Positions 43,333-53,194 of a stretch of 64,000 nucleotides of DNA are shown here, piece by piece. The position numbers and the translations under genes were made by a program. Within the stretch, counting starts at the first letter, position 1; every line of letters starts with the position of its first letter. Source of the stretch: Cellulomonas sp. Root930 (GTDB lineage: Bacteria > Actinomycetota > Actinomycetes > Actinomycetales > Cellulomonadaceae); assembly GCA_001429255.1 (NCBI GenBank), contig LMJI01000002.1, forward strand, positions 669,274-733,273, given 5' to 3'. The notes beneath the pieces are model-generated. The model made no database searches, was not told the DNA's origin, and worked only from the letters and a program-made list of their open reading frames with translations.

Positions 43333-45239
43333 CGGGTCCCGTCCCCGCCGGCTCGGTGCGCCCGCGCGCCCGCACCGAGCAGCCCCGCCGCCCCGCGCCG
43401 ACCAACCGCGCGACGGGGACGACGGTTCCGCGGCAGCGGCCACCGGCCGGTCCGCGGACGGTCGTCGTCCCGCCCGGCACCCGCGGCGGCAGACCACCGG
43501 CCGGACCCGTGCGGCCGGGCTCTCGCCGTCGCATGGCCTTCCTCACCGTCCTCGTGGTCCTGGCGCTCGCCGTCTTCGGCGGGCGCCTGGTCTACGTCCA
43601 GGGGCTGCGCGGGTCGGCCATCGCCGAGGAGGCGCGCAACTCGCGGCTCATCTCCGTGTCGCTGCTCGGCGGGCGCGGCGAGATCACGGATGCCGACGGC
43701 AAACCGCTGGCCACCTCCGTCGAGCGCTACGACATCTCGGTGAACCAGAAGCTGGTCGCCGACTTCACGGGCACGCTGAACCCGCCGGTCCCCGACGGGC
43801 CGGCCGGCGTCGCCGCGATCCTGGCGCCCCTGCTCGACATGAACGCCGCCGAGCTCGGCGGCTCGCTGGTCGGCGACCGTCAGTTCGTCTACATCCGCAA
43901 GGGCGTGCTGCCGGAGGTCGCCCGCGAGGTGCGCAAGCTCGGGCTCAGCGGCGTCAACGTCGACCGGGTGGCCGAGCGCGTGTACCCGAACGGCACGCTC
44001 GCCGGGAACGTCATCGGGTTCGTCAACTCCAACGGGGTGGGGCTCGCCGGGCTCGAGGCGTCGCTCAACCCGCGCCTCACCGGCACGGCCGGCAGCGAGA
44101 CGTACGAGAGCGGCCGCAAGGGCCAGGCGATCCCCGGCGGCTACTCGCAGGACACCCCGGCGACGCAGGGCGACTCGCTGCAGCTCACTCTCCTGTCCGA
44201 CGTGCAGTGGAAGGCGCAGTCGGCCCTCGACGCCCAGGTCGCCGCCACGGGGTCGGACTCCGGGTCGCTCATCGTGATGGACACGAAGACGGGGGAGATC
44301 TACGCGCTCGCCGACTCCGGCTCCGTGGACCCCAACCACCCCGGTGAGGCGTCCGGGTCGCTGTCCAGCGCGGTCTCCGACGTGTTCGAGCCCGGCTCGA
44401 CCGGCAAGGTCATCACGATGGCGGCCATCCTCGACAACAAGATCGCCGACCCGCTCTCGCAGTGGGAGGTGCCGTACACGTACTCCCCGGACGGTCACGA
44501 GACGTTCAAGGACTCGCACGAGCACGGTCTCCTGCGGCTGACCACGACCGGCGTGCTGGCGGAGTCGTCGAACACGGGCACCGTGATGATCGGCCAGAAC
44601 CTGCCCGTCCAGACCCGGTTCGACTACCTGTCCAAGTTCGGCTTCGGGGCGAAGACGGGTATCGAGATGCCGGGGGAGTCCAACGGCATCCTGCACCCGG
44701 TCGACGCCTGGCAGCGCCGCGACAAGTTCGCCGTGCTGTTCGGGCAGGCGGTCTCGGTCACGGCGGTCCAGGCCACGCAGGTGTTCGCCACGATCGCGAA
44801 CGGCGGCGTGCGCGTGCAGCCGCACATCATCAAGGGGTGGACGTCGCCGGACGGCACCTACACGCCCGCGGCGGCGCCCGCGTCGACGCAGGTGGTCTCG
44901 CCCGAGACCGCGAAGACGGTGCTCACCATGATGCAGAGCGTCGTCGACGACGGCACGGGCTCGAACGCCCAGATCCCCGGGTACCAGGTGGCCGGCAAGA
45001 CCGGGACGGCGCAGAACTGGGTGGGCGGTGTCCAGGGCATCACGTCGTCGTTCATCGGTGTCGCCCCCGCTGACAACCCGCGCATCGCGGTCGCCGTGAT
45101 CCTGCACAACCCCCGGACCTCGGTCTACGGCGGGACGGTGGCGGCGCCGGTGTTCAGCGACGTCGCCGGCTACACGCTCAGCGAGCTCGGCGTCGCGCCC
45201 TCCGGGACGACAGGGACGCTCTTCCCGACGACGTGGTGA
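43329..45239 (+). CDS. ftsI: Septal peptidoglycan transpeptidase FtsI (PBP3 class)
   Basis: A 636-residue class B penicillin-binding protein. After a basic, Pro/Arg-rich N-terminal tail of about 70 residues there is one membrane helix, a dimerisation domain (RGEITDADGKPLATSVERYDISVNQ), and the transpeptidase domain with nucleophile Ser near 356 in EPGSTGK, SSN in AESSNTG and KTG in AGKTGTAQN near 556. No PASTA domain is present. It cross-links septal wall with FtsW. It is coupled to ftsL by ATGA. Confidence 0.95.
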   Translation: MTGPVPAGSVRPRARTEQPRRPAPTNRATGTTVPRQRPPAGPRTVVVPPGTRGGRPPAGPVRPGSRRRMAFLTVLVVLALAVFGGRLVYVQGLRGSAIAEEARNSRLISVSLLGGRGEITDADGKPLATSVERYDISVNQKLVADFTGTLNPPVPDGPAGVAAILAPLLDMNAAELGGSLVGDRQFVYIRKGVLPEVAREVRKLGLSGVNVDRVAERVYPNGTLAGNVIGFVNSNGVGLAGLEASLNPRLTGTAGSETYESGRKGQAIPGGYSQDTPATQGDSLQLTLLSDVQWKAQSALDAQVAATGSDSGSLIVMDTKTGEIYALADSGSVDPNHPGEASGSLSSAVSDVFEPGSTGKVITMAAILDNKIADPLSQWEVPYTYSPDGHETFKDSHEHGLLRLTTTGVLAESSNTGTVMIGQNLPVQTRFDYLSKFGFGAKTGIEMPGESNGILHPVDAWQRRDKFAVLFGQAVSVTAVQATQVFATIANGGVRVQPHIIKGWTSPDGTYTPAAAPASTQVVSPETAKTVLTMMQSVVDDGTGSNAQIPGYQVAGKTGTAQNWVGGVQGITSSFIGVAPADNPRIAVAVILHNPRTSVYGGTVAAPVFSDVAGYTLSELGVAPSGTTGTLFPTTW

Positions 45240-45276
45240 CCACCCGCTCCCGGGCGTCCCGCGGTGGCGCGCGGGG

Positions 45277-45282
45277 TAGATT
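45277..45282 (+). promoter_or_regulatory. -10 box of murE
   Basis: TAGATT, 6 bases before the murE ATG, inside the 49-base ftsI-murE gap. It marks an internal promoter that splits the dcw cluster. Confidence 0.6.
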
Positions 45283-45288
45283 CTCCCC

Positions 45289-46866
45289 ATGACGACCCCC
45301 GCTCGGATGCGCCCGCTGCATCCCGCGGCCCATCGGGTCGCCGACCTCGTCTCGACGTTCGGCCTGGTCACGCGTGGTGCCCCGGTCCCGGCAGGCGCCG
45401 TCCTGACCGGTGTGAGCCTCGCCAGCGGTGACGTGGTCGCGGGTGATGTCTTCGTCGCGGTGACGGGCTTCAAGGTGCACGGCGCCACCTACGCGGCGCA
45501 GGCGGTCGACGCCGGCGCGGTGGCGGTGCTCACCGACGAGGCCGGGCTGGCGGTCCTGGAGGACTCCGGGCTGGCCGACCACGTCCCCGTCCTCGTGACG
45601 CAGGACCCGCGCGCGGTGGCGGGACCGGTCGCGGCGTGGGCGCACGAGGCGCCGGGCGAGCACCTGGTCACCGTGGGCGTCACCGGCACCAACGGCAAGA
45701 CCACGACGTCGTACTTCCTGGACGCCGCCCTGCGCGCGGCGCACGCCACGACAGCCGTGCTCGGCACGGTCGAGCTCCGGATCGGCGAGGACGCGGTGGA
45801 GAGCCCGCGCACCACGGTCGAGGCCCCGGCGCTGCAGGCGATCCTCGCGCTGGCCGTCGAGCGCGGGGCGACGGCGCTCGCCATGGAGGTCTCGTCGCAC
45901 GCGCTCGCCCTGGGCCGGGTGGGCGGGCTGACGTTCGACGTCGTCGGGTTCACCAACCTGCAGCGCGACCACCTCGACTTCCACGGCGACATGGAGGGCT
46001 ACTTCCGCGACAAGTCGCGACTCTTCGCCACCGGCCAGGCGCGCCGCGGCGTCGTCGTGATCGACGACGAGTGGGGCCGCCGGCTTGCCGCCGAGGCCCC
46101 CATCCCGGTCGAGACGGTGGCCACCCACGTCGGGGAGCCCGAGGGGGCCGACGCCGACTGGGCCGTCGTCAAGGCCGACATCGGGCTGGACGGCGTCGGC
46201 TCGTCGTTCACGCTCCGGGGGCCGGACGGCACCGAGCACACCGCCGCGAGCCCGCTGCCCGGCATGGTCAACGTCTCCAACGCCGCCCTGGCCATCGTGC
46301 TCGCGCACGCGGCCGGGGTGGAGCTGGGCGCCGCGATCGCCGCCGTGGCCGTCGCGCACGAGATCCCCGGCCGGATGGAGCGCGTCATCGAGCGTGGCGA
46401 CGGCTTCCCCCTCGCCATCGTCGACTACGCCCACACGCCCGACGCGCTCGTCCTGGCCCTCGACGCCGTGCGCCCGATCACCCCCGGACGGCTGGTGATC
46501 GTGTTCGGCTCGGACGGCGACCGCGACCAGGGCAAGCGCCCGATCATGGGCGAGATCGCGGCGCGGCTGGCCGACGTGATCGTCGTCACCGACGAGAATC
46601 CCCGTTCCGAGGAGCCGGCGGCCATCCGATCCGCCATCCTCGACGGAGTCCGGTCGCAGCGGCCGGACCTGGTCGACGTGCACGAGGCCACCAGCCGCGC
46701 GCAGGCCATCCGCGACGCCCTCGCCCTCGCCTCCGAGCAGGACACCGTGATCATCACGGGCAAGGGCCACGAGCCGACCCAGGAGATCGCCGGCGTGTTC
46801 CACCGGTACAACGACCGCGACGTGCTGCTCGCAGCGCGCACCCGCCGGCAGGAGCAGCACGCGTGA
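45289..46866 (+). CDS. murE: UDP-MurNAc-tripeptide synthetase MurE
   Basis: MurE adds the third residue to UDP-MurNAc-L-Ala-D-Glu. The 525-residue ligase has the ATP motif GVTGTNGKTTT near 130, the MEVSSHALALGRV block, the FTNLQRDHLDFHG block and the YAHTPDALVLALDA block. The residue-selecting motif reads TDENPRSEEP, a variant of the DNPR motif of DAP-adding enzymes, so the third residue cannot be fixed from sequence. The ATG at 45289 is leaderless. The stop overlaps murF in GTGA. Confidence 0.95.
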   Translation: MTTPARMRPLHPAAHRVADLVSTFGLVTRGAPVPAGAVLTGVSLASGDVVAGDVFVAVTGFKVHGATYAAQAVDAGAVAVLTDEAGLAVLEDSGLADHVPVLVTQDPRAVAGPVAAWAHEAPGEHLVTVGVTGTNGKTTTSYFLDAALRAAHATTAVLGTVELRIGEDAVESPRTTVEAPALQAILALAVERGATALAMEVSSHALALGRVGGLTFDVVGFTNLQRDHLDFHGDMEGYFRDKSRLFATGQARRGVVVIDDEWGRRLAAEAPIPVETVATHVGEPEGADADWAVVKADIGLDGVGSSFTLRGPDGTEHTAASPLPGMVNVSNAALAIVLAHAAGVELGAAIAAVAVAHEIPGRMERVIERGDGFPLAIVDYAHTPDALVLALDAVRPITPGRLVIVFGSDGDRDQGKRPIMGEIAARLADVIVVTDENPRSEEPAAIRSAILDGVRSQRPDLVDVHEATSRAQAIRDALALASEQDTVIITGKGHEPTQEIAGVFHRYNDRDVLLAARTRRQEQHA

Positions 46867-48314
46867 TCGCCCTGACGGCGGCCGAGATCGCGGCCGCGAC
46901 CGGGGGAGTGCTGCGCGGCGCGGCGGCCACCGACCCGGCGCTCGTGGTCAGCGGCCCCGTGGTCGTCGACTCGCGCGACGACATCACCGGTGGGCTGTTC
47001 GTCGCCCTGCCGGGGGAGAACGTCGACGGCCACGACTACGCCTCCGTGGCGGTGGCCGGCGGTGCCGCGCTCGTCCTGGCCGCGCGTGACGTGATCGGGG
47101 CGGGTGGCACGGTGCTGCCGAGCGTCGTCGTCGCCGACGTCGAGCGTGCCCTGGGCGACCTGGCGCGCGTCGTGCTGGAGCGGCTCCGCGAGGCGGCGCT
47201 CGAGCCGGGGGGCAGCGACCTGCGCGTCGTCGGCATCACCGGCTCGGTCGGCAAGACGACCACCAAGGACCTGCTCGCGCAGCTGTGCGGCAGCGTGGGC
47301 CCGACGATCGCACCGGTCCGCTCCTTCAACAACGAGATCGGGCTGCCGCTCACGGTGCTGCGCGCCGACGAGTCCACCCGGTTCCTCGTGCTCGAGATGG
47401 GCGCCAGCGGCCCGGGCCACCTCACCTACCTCACGGACATCGCACCCCCCGACGTGGCCGTCGTCCTCATCGTCGGCCACGCGCACCTGGGTGGCTTCGG
47501 CGGGATCGACGCGGTCGCCGTCGCGAAGTCCGAGATCGTGCAGGGCCTGGTGTCCGACGGCGTCGCGGTGCTCAACGCCGACGACCCCCGCGTGTCCGCG
47601 ATGGCCGACCTCGCGCCCGGCGAGGTCGTCACGTTCGGCGCGGCCCCGCAGGCCACGGTCGGCGTCCGCGACGTGCGCCTCGACCGCAGCGGCCGCGCGA
47701 CGTTCACCCTCGTGCGACGCGGCGAGGTCGAGCGCACCGCGGAGGTCACGCTGCGGCTCGTCGGCGAGCACCACGTGCACAACGCCCTCGGCGCCGCGGC
47801 CGCCGCGCTCGCCGTCGGGCTCGAGCTGGACGAGGTGGCCGCGGGACTGAGCGCGGCTGACGCCCTGAGCCCCCACCGCATGCACGTGGTCGACCGTCCC
47901 GACGGCGTCACCATCGTCGACGACTCCTACAACGCGAACCCCGACTCCATGCGGGCGGCGCTCAAGGCGCTGGCCGTGCTGGCCGGCCGGGACCGCCGGT
48001 CGATCGCCGTGCTGGGGGAGATGCTCGAGCTCGGACCGGGTGCCCGCGAGGCGCACGACGCCATCGGTCGCCTGTGCGTCCGGCTCAACATCGGTCTGAC
48101 GATCGTGGTCGGGGACGGCGCCCGCGCCATCCGCGACGGCGCCAACCACGAGGGGTCGTGGGGCGACGAGGTGGTGCTCGCCGACGACCTGGAGGTCGCG
48201 ACCGCGTTCCTCGAGAGCGAGCTGCGTCCCGGGGACGTCGTGCTGGTGAAGTCGTCGTACGGCGCCGGGCTGTGGAAGCTCGGCGACGTGCTGGTCGAGG
48301 GGGCCGCCCGATGA
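46863..48314 (+). CDS. murF: UDP-MurNAc-tripeptide-D-Ala-D-Ala ligase MurF
   Basis: MurF adds D-Ala-D-Ala to the UDP-MurNAc tripeptide. The 483-residue protein has [27 protein letters not shown] at the N-terminus, the ATP motif [37 protein letters not shown] and the C-terminal [15 protein letters not shown], all MurF signatures. The GTG at 46863 overlaps the murE stop by 4 bases, and its own stop overlaps mraY in ATGA. Confidence 0.96.
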   Translation: MIALTAAEIAAATGGVLRGAAATDPALVVSGPVVVDSRDDITGGLFVALPGENVDGHDYASVAVAGGAALVLAARDVIGAGGTVLPSVVVADVERALGDLARVVLERLREAALEPGGSDLRVVGITGSVGKTTTKDLLAQLCGSVGPTIAPVRSFNNEIGLPLTVLRADESTRFLVLEMGASGPGHLTYLTDIAPPDVAVVLIVGHAHLGGFGGIDAVAVAKSEIVQGLVSDGVAVLNADDPRVSAMADLAPGEVVTFGAAPQATVGVRDVRLDRSGRATFTLVRRGEVERTAEVTLRLVGEHHVHNALGAAAAALAVGLELDEVAAGLSAADALSPHRMHVVDRPDGVTIVDDSYNANPDSMRAALKALAVLAGRDRRSIAVLGEMLELGPGAREAHDAIGRLCVRLNIGLTIVVGDGARAIRDGANHEGSWGDEVVLADDLEVATAFLESELRPGDVVLVKSSYGAGLWKLGDVLVEGAAR

Positions 48315-49393
48315 GGGCCGTCCTCATCTCCGGTGGGCTCTCGATGCTCATCGCGCTCCTGGGCACGCCCCTGTTCATCCGGTACCTCGTGCACAAGCAG
48401 TACGGCCAGTTCATCCGGCAGGACGGTCCGACGGCGCACTTCACCAAGCGCGGGACACCGACCATGGGCGGCGTCGTCATCATCGGCGCGACGCTGCTCG
48501 GCTGGATCGGGGGTCTCATCGTGACGGGGACCGTGCCGAGCGCGTCCGCCGTGCTGGTCCTGTTCCTCATGACGGGTCTCGGCGTCGTCGGCTTCCTCGA
48601 CGACTTCATCAAGATCTCGCGGCAGCGCAGCCTCGGTCTGAGCGCGCGGTGGAAGATCGCCGGCCAGGGCATCGTCGGCATCACGTTCGCCGTGGCGGCA
48701 CTCCAGTTCCCCAGCGACAGCTTCCGGACGCCGGCCTCCACGCACATCTCGTTCATCCGCGACACCACCCTGGACCTCGCGTTCTGGGGCGTGACGGTCG
48801 GGGTCATCCTGTTCGTCGTCTGGGCCAACTTCCTCATCACGGCTTGGTCCAACGCGGTGAACCTCACCGACGGGCTCGACGGGCTGGCCACCGGCGTCTC
48901 GCTCATCGTGTTCGGCGCGTACGTCATCGTCTGCGTCTGGCAGTTCAACCAGAGCTGCCAGTTCCTGGCCAGCGTCGGACCGCGCTGCTACGAGACGCGC
49001 GACCCGCTGGACCTCGCGGTGGTCGCGGCCGCCATCACCGGCGCGTGCTTCGGGTTCCTGTGGTGGAACGCCAGCCCCGCCAAGATCTTCATGGGGGACA
49101 CCGGGTCGCTCGCCCTCGGCGGTGCGCTCGCCGGCCTGTCGATCCTGTCCCGCACGGAGATCCTCGCCGCGATCATCGGCGGCCTCTTCGTGGTCATCGT
49201 CATGTCGGACGTGATCCAGATCGGCTTCTTCAAGCTGACCGGGAGACGGGTCTTCAAGATGGCGCCGCTGCACCACCACTTCGAGCTCTCGGGGTGGGGC
49301 GAGGTCACGATCGTCATCCGGTTCTGGATCATCGCCGGGTTGTTCGTCGCGCTCGGCGTCGGCATCTTCTACGCGGAGTGGGTGGCCGGGTAG
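48311..49393 (+). CDS. mraY: Phospho-MurNAc-pentapeptide translocase MraY
   Basis: MraY moves phospho-MurNAc-pentapeptide to undecaprenyl phosphate, giving lipid I. The 360-residue protein has about ten membrane helices and the conserved cytoplasmic motifs [18 protein letters not shown] (Mg-binding acids), [27 protein letters not shown] and the HHHFE loop in [12 protein letters not shown]. It starts at an ATG inside the murF stop and ends directly against the murD GTG with no gap. Confidence 0.97.
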   Translation: MRAVLISGGLSMLIALLGTPLFIRYLVHKQYGQFIRQDGPTAHFTKRGTPTMGGVVIIGATLLGWIGGLIVTGTVPSASAVLVLFLMTGLGVVGFLDDFIKISRQRSLGLSARWKIAGQGIVGITFAVAALQFPSDSFRTPASTHISFIRDTTLDLAFWGVTVGVILFVVWANFLITAWSNAVNLTDGLDGLATGVSLIVFGAYVIVCVWQFNQSCQFLASVGPRCYETRDPLDLAVVAAAITGACFGFLWWNASPAKIFMGDTGSLALGGALAGLSILSRTEILAAIIGGLFVVIVMSDVIQIGFFKLTGRRVFKMAPLHHHFELSGWGEVTIVIRFWIIAGLFVALGVGIFYAEWVAG

Positions 49394-50824
49394 GTGTCCG
49401 ATCTCGTGCTGGAGGGCGCCCTGGTGGTCGTCGCCGGGCTCGGGGTCTCCGGACGGGCGGCGGCCGAGGTGCTGGCCTCCCGGGGAGCCCGCGTGGTGCC
49501 CGTCGACGACCATGCCGACGACGTCATCGGCTCGGCGGAGCTGCTCGAGGGCTCGGTGCTGGACCGCGCGGACCTCGTCGTCGCGTCGCCGGGTCTCGCA
49601 CCCCACCACCCCCTGCTCGCGGCGGCCCTGGAGCACGGGATCCCCGTGTGGAGCGAGGTCGAGCTCGCGTGGCAGGTGCGCGTGGACCGCGCTGCCGGCG
49701 GCGGACCGGCGCCGTGGCTGGCGGTCACCGGCACCAACGGCAAGACGACGACCGTGGGCATGCTCGAGTCGATCCTGCGGGCCGCGGGGGAGAACGCCCT
49801 GGCGGTCGGGAACGTCGGGACGCCCGTGGTGCTCGCGGCGACCGACCCGACGCTCGACGTGCTCGCGGTCGAGCTGTCGAGCTTCCAGCTGCACTTCACG
49901 CACTCGATGTCCGCGCAGGCCGCCGCGGTGCTGAACATCGCGCCGGACCACCTCGACTGGCACGGCTCGCTCGACGCGTACGCCGCCGACAAGGGCCGCA
50001 TCTTCGAGCGCGCGCAGGTGGCGTGCGTCTACAACCTCACGGACCCGGCGACCGAGGACCTCGTCCGCGAGGCCGACGTCGTCGACGGCTGCGTCGCCGT
50101 CGGGTTCACGGTGGGCACCCCCCTCGTCGGACAGGTGGGCATGGTCGAGGACGTCCTCGTCGACCGCGGGTTCGCCCGGCTCCGGCACACGCACGCGGCC
50201 GAGCTCGGGACGCTGGCGGACCTCCTGCAGCTGGCCGGCCCCGACGGCACGGTCCCGCCGCATGTCGTCGCGAACGCCCTCGCGGCCGCGGCGCTCGCGC
50301 TCGCGCACGACGTCGACCCGGCCGCGATCCGCGACGGGCTGCGCGCCTACGGTCCGGGCGCGCACCGGCTCGCCACGGTCGCGGTCGTCGACGGTGCGGC
50401 GTACGTGGACGACTCGAAGGCGACCAACGCGCACGCGGCCTCGGCCGCCCTCGGCGCGTTCCCCGCCGGCAGCGTCGTGTGGATCGCGGGCGGGCTGGCC
50501 AAGGGTGCCCAGTTCGACGAGCTCGTCCTCGCGCGGCGCGACCGGCTCCGCTCCGTCGTGCTCATCGGGGTCGACCGTGCACCCTTGCGCGAGGCGCTCG
50601 CCCGACACGCACCCGAGGTCCCCGTGGTCGAGGTCGACGCCGGTGAGACTGGCACGGTGATGACCCGCGCCGTGGACCAGGCCAGGCGGCTCGCGTCCTC
50701 GGGCGCCGAGCCGGTCACGGTGCTGCTCGCCCCCGCCTGCGCGTCGATGGACCAGTTCACGTCGTACGCCGCACGGGGTGATCAGTTCTCCGCAGCCGTG
50801 CGTGCGCTCGGCGGGGACGCATGA
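49394..50824 (+). CDS. murD: UDP-MurNAc-L-Ala-D-Glu synthetase MurD
   Basis: MurD adds D-glutamate to UDP-MurNAc-L-Ala. The 476-residue ligase has an N-terminal Rossmann part VVVAGLGVSGRAAAEVL, the ATP motif VTGTNGKTTTVGML near 115, VELSSFQLHFTHSM, NIAPDHLDWHG and the C-terminal VDDSKATNAHAASAAL and LLAPACASMDQF. The GTG at 49394 follows the mraY TAG immediately. The stop overlaps ftsW in ATGA. Confidence 0.96.
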   Translation: MSDLVLEGALVVVAGLGVSGRAAAEVLASRGARVVPVDDHADDVIGSAELLEGSVLDRADLVVASPGLAPHHPLLAAALEHGIPVWSEVELAWQVRVDRAAGGGPAPWLAVTGTNGKTTTVGMLESILRAAGENALAVGNVGTPVVLAATDPTLDVLAVELSSFQLHFTHSMSAQAAAVLNIAPDHLDWHGSLDAYAADKGRIFERAQVACVYNLTDPATEDLVREADVVDGCVAVGFTVGTPLVGQVGMVEDVLVDRGFARLRHTHAAELGTLADLLQLAGPDGTVPPHVVANALAAAALALAHDVDPAAIRDGLRAYGPGAHRLATVAVVDGAAYVDDSKATNAHAASAALGAFPAGSVVWIAGGLAKGAQFDELVLARRDRLRSVVLIGVDRAPLREALARHAPEVPVVEVDAGETGTVMTRAVDQARRLASSGAEPVTVLLAPACASMDQFTSYAARGDQFSAAVRALGGDA

Positions 50825-52065
50825 CCGCCACGACCCCGCGCCCGAGCGTGCGCCGCACGGACGACCCCGGCGCCTCGACCAGCTCGCTGCTCGGCCAGTG
50901 GAACAGCGCGGTGACCAGCTACTACGTGCTGATCGGTGCGACCGCGCTGCTGCTCGTGATCGGGCTCGTCATGGTCCTGTCGAGCTCGAGCGTGGAGTCC
51001 CTCGACGACGGTCACTCGCCGTACGCGGTGTTCCTCGACCAGGCCAAGTACGCGCTCATCGGCCTGCCCGTCCTGTTCGGCCTGTCGCGGGCGCCCGTGC
51101 GGTTCTTCCAGGCGATCGCGTGGCCCGCGCTGGCGTTCGCCATCGTCTTCCAGCTGACGGTGTTCACGCCGCTGGGCTGCGGGGCGGGCGGCAACCAGAA
51201 CTGGGTCTGCGTCGGGGGCATCTCCGCGCAGCCGTCCGAGACCATCAAGCTCGCGCTGGCGATCTGGCTGGGTGCGGTGCTCGCGCGCAAGCTGTCGCTC
51301 CTGCGGCAGTGGAAGCACGCCCTGATCCCCGCCGTGCCGGTCGCCGGCGTCGCGATCCTCGTCGTGCTGGCCGGGCACGACCTCGGCACCGCGCTGGTGC
51401 TCATCATGCTCGTCGCCGGGGCGATGTTCGTGGCCGGGGTCCCCATGCGGATCTTCGGGTTCGCCGCGCTGCTGGCCGGTGGGCTGACCGCGCTGCTGAC
51501 CCTCACCAGCGGCAACCGCACGGCCCGCATCACCAGCTGGCTGTCCGACGAGTGCGACGCCGCGTCGTCCTGCTACCAGACGCTGCACGGCGGCTGGGGG
51601 CTGGCGAGCGGCGGCTGGGGCGGGCTCGGCCTGGGGGAGAGCCGCGAGAAGTGGTCCTACCTGCCGGCCGCGCACAACGACTTCATCTTCGCGATCCTCG
51701 GCGAGGAGCTCGGGCTCATCGGCACCCTGCTGGTGCTCGGCCTGTTCGGCCTGCTGGCGTTCGCGATGATCCGCGTCATCCGCCGGCACACCGACCCGTT
51801 CGTGCAGATCACCACCGGCGCGATCCTCTGCTGGATCATCGGGCAGGCGCTGGTCAACATCGCGGTCGTGATCGGGCTCGCACCGGTGATCGGCATCCCG
51901 CTGCCGCTGGTGTCCGCGGGCGGCTCGGCGCTGATCATGACGATGGCCGCCCTCGGCGTGCTCATCGCGTTCGCGCGCTCGGAGCCCGGTGCCGCCGAGG
52001 CGCTGGCTGCCCGGCCCGGCGTCGTCCGTCGCTCGCTCGCCGTCATCGGGCGGTCCCGTGGCTGA
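50821..52065 (+). CDS. ftsW: Lipid II polymerase FtsW (SEDS family)
   Basis: FtsW is the septal glycosyltransferase that polymerises lipid II together with FtsI. The 414-residue protein has about ten membrane helices, the SEDS signatures AGHDLGTALVLIMLVAGAMFVAG, GWGGLGLGESREKWSYLPAAHNDFIFAILGEELGLIG and PLPLVSAGGSALIMTM, and a conserved catalytic-loop Asp. A 40-residue cytoplasmic tail precedes the first helix. Its end overlaps murG by 8 bases. Confidence 0.96.
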   Translation: MTATTPRPSVRRTDDPGASTSSLLGQWNSAVTSYYVLIGATALLLVIGLVMVLSSSSVESLDDGHSPYAVFLDQAKYALIGLPVLFGLSRAPVRFFQAIAWPALAFAIVFQLTVFTPLGCGAGGNQNWVCVGGISAQPSETIKLALAIWLGAVLARKLSLLRQWKHALIPAVPVAGVAILVVLAGHDLGTALVLIMLVAGAMFVAGVPMRIFGFAALLAGGLTALLTLTSGNRTARITSWLSDECDAASSCYQTLHGGWGLASGGWGGLGLGESREKWSYLPAAHNDFIFAILGEELGLIGTLLVLGLFGLLAFAMIRVIRRHTDPFVQITTGAILCWIIGQALVNIAVVIGLAPVIGIPLPLVSAGGSALIMTMAALGVLIAFARSEPGAAEALAARPGVVRRSLAVIGRSRG

Positions 52066-53194
52066 GCACCGACCGCCGCCGTCCGTCCTGCTCGCCGGCG
52101 GAGGGACCGCCGGCCACGTGAACCCGCTGCTCGCCGTCGCCGACGAGCTGCTCCGACGCCACCCGAACGCCCGCCTCACCGTGCTCGGTACCGCCGAGGG
52201 CCTCGAGTCCCGACTGGTCCCGGAGCACGGTCTGCCGCTCGCGGTCGTCCCGCGCGTCCCGTTGCCGCGCCGCCCGACCCTCGACTGGTTCCGGCTTCCG
52301 GTCCGGCTGCGCGACGCCGTCCGGGCCGCGGGCGCTGCGATCGACGAGTCGGGTGCCCAGGTGGTCGTCGGCTTCGGAGGGTACGTCGCCACCCCGGCCT
52401 ACCTGGCCGCGCGCCGCCGCAAGCTCCCGGTCGTCATCCACGAGCAGAACGCGCGCGCGGGCCTGGCCAACCGGTTGGGCGCCCGCTGGGCACGTTCGGT
52501 GGCCGTGACGTTTCCGGGCACCTCGCTGCGCGGCGCGCAGGTCACCGGCCTGCCCCTGCGGGCGCCGATCGCGCGCCTGATCGAACAGCGGTCCGTGGAC
52601 CGGGAGGGCACGCGTGCTGCGGCAGCCACCGAGCTCGGCCTCGACGCCGCGCTGCCCACGCTGCTCGTGTCCGGCGGGTCGCTCGGTGCCGTGAGCGTCA
52701 ACACGGCCGTCGCGGGCGCCGCGGCGGACCTGCTCGCCTCGGGGATCCAGGTGCTGCACCTGACGGGGGCGGGCAAGGCCGACGCCGTGCGTACCGCGCT
52801 GGTCGACGTGCCCGGTGCCGAGCGGTACCACGTGCGCGAGTACCTCACCGAGATGCAGCTGGCGCTGGCCGTCGCCGACGTGGTGATCGGGCGCTCCGGC
52901 GCGGGCACGGTGTGCGAGCAGGCCGCGCTGGGCATCCCGGCGGTCTACGTGCCGCTCCCCATCGGCAACGGCGAGCAGCGGCTGAACGCCGCCGCCGTGG
53001 TCGCGGCCGGCGGCGGCCTGCTGGTGGAGGACACCGACCTGGACCCGGCGTGGGTCCGCACGCACCTCCCGGTCCTGCTGGTCGGCGACGCCGCGGCGGA
53101 GACGCGGGAGCGCATGGGTCGCGCCGCAGCCTCGGTCGGGGTGCGGGACGCGGCGGCGCGCGTGGCCCGCCTGGTGGAGGCGGAGCTGCCGTGA
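52058..53194 (+). CDS. murG: UDP-GlcNAc:lipid I transferase MurG
   Basis: MurG adds GlcNAc to lipid I, giving lipid II, at the inner face of the membrane. The 378-residue GT28-family protein has the Gly-rich N-terminal SVLLAGGGTAGHVNPLLAVADEL, VVGFGGYVATPAYLAARRRKLPVVIHEQNA, LVSGGSLGAVSVN and the C-terminal nucleotide-binding IGRSGAGTVCEQAALGIPAVYVPLPIG. The GTG at 52058 lies within the last codons of ftsW. It overlaps murC by 4 bases. Confidence 0.96.
   Translation: MAEHRPPPSVLLAGGGTAGHVNPLLAVADELLRRHPNARLTVLGTAEGLESRLVPEHGLPLAVVPRVPLPRRPTLDWFRLPVRLRDAVRAAGAAIDESGAQVVVGFGGYVATPAYLAARRRKLPVVIHEQNARAGLANRLGARWARSVAVTFPGTSLRGAQVTGLPLRAPIARLIEQRSVDREGTRAAAATELGLDAALPTLLVSGGSLGAVSVNTAVAGAAADLLASGIQVLHLTGAGKADAVRTALVDVPGAERYHVREYLTEMQLALAVADVVIGRSGAGTVCEQAALGIPAVYVPLPIGNGEQRLNAAAVVAAGGGLLVEDTDLDPAWVRTHLPVLLVGDAAAETRERMGRAAASVGVRDAAARVARLVEAELP

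Noticed and set aside
47927-50608. 893-residue minus-strand frame over murF, mraY and murD
   Set aside because: It is antisense to the mur genes and consists of charged low-complexity sequence.
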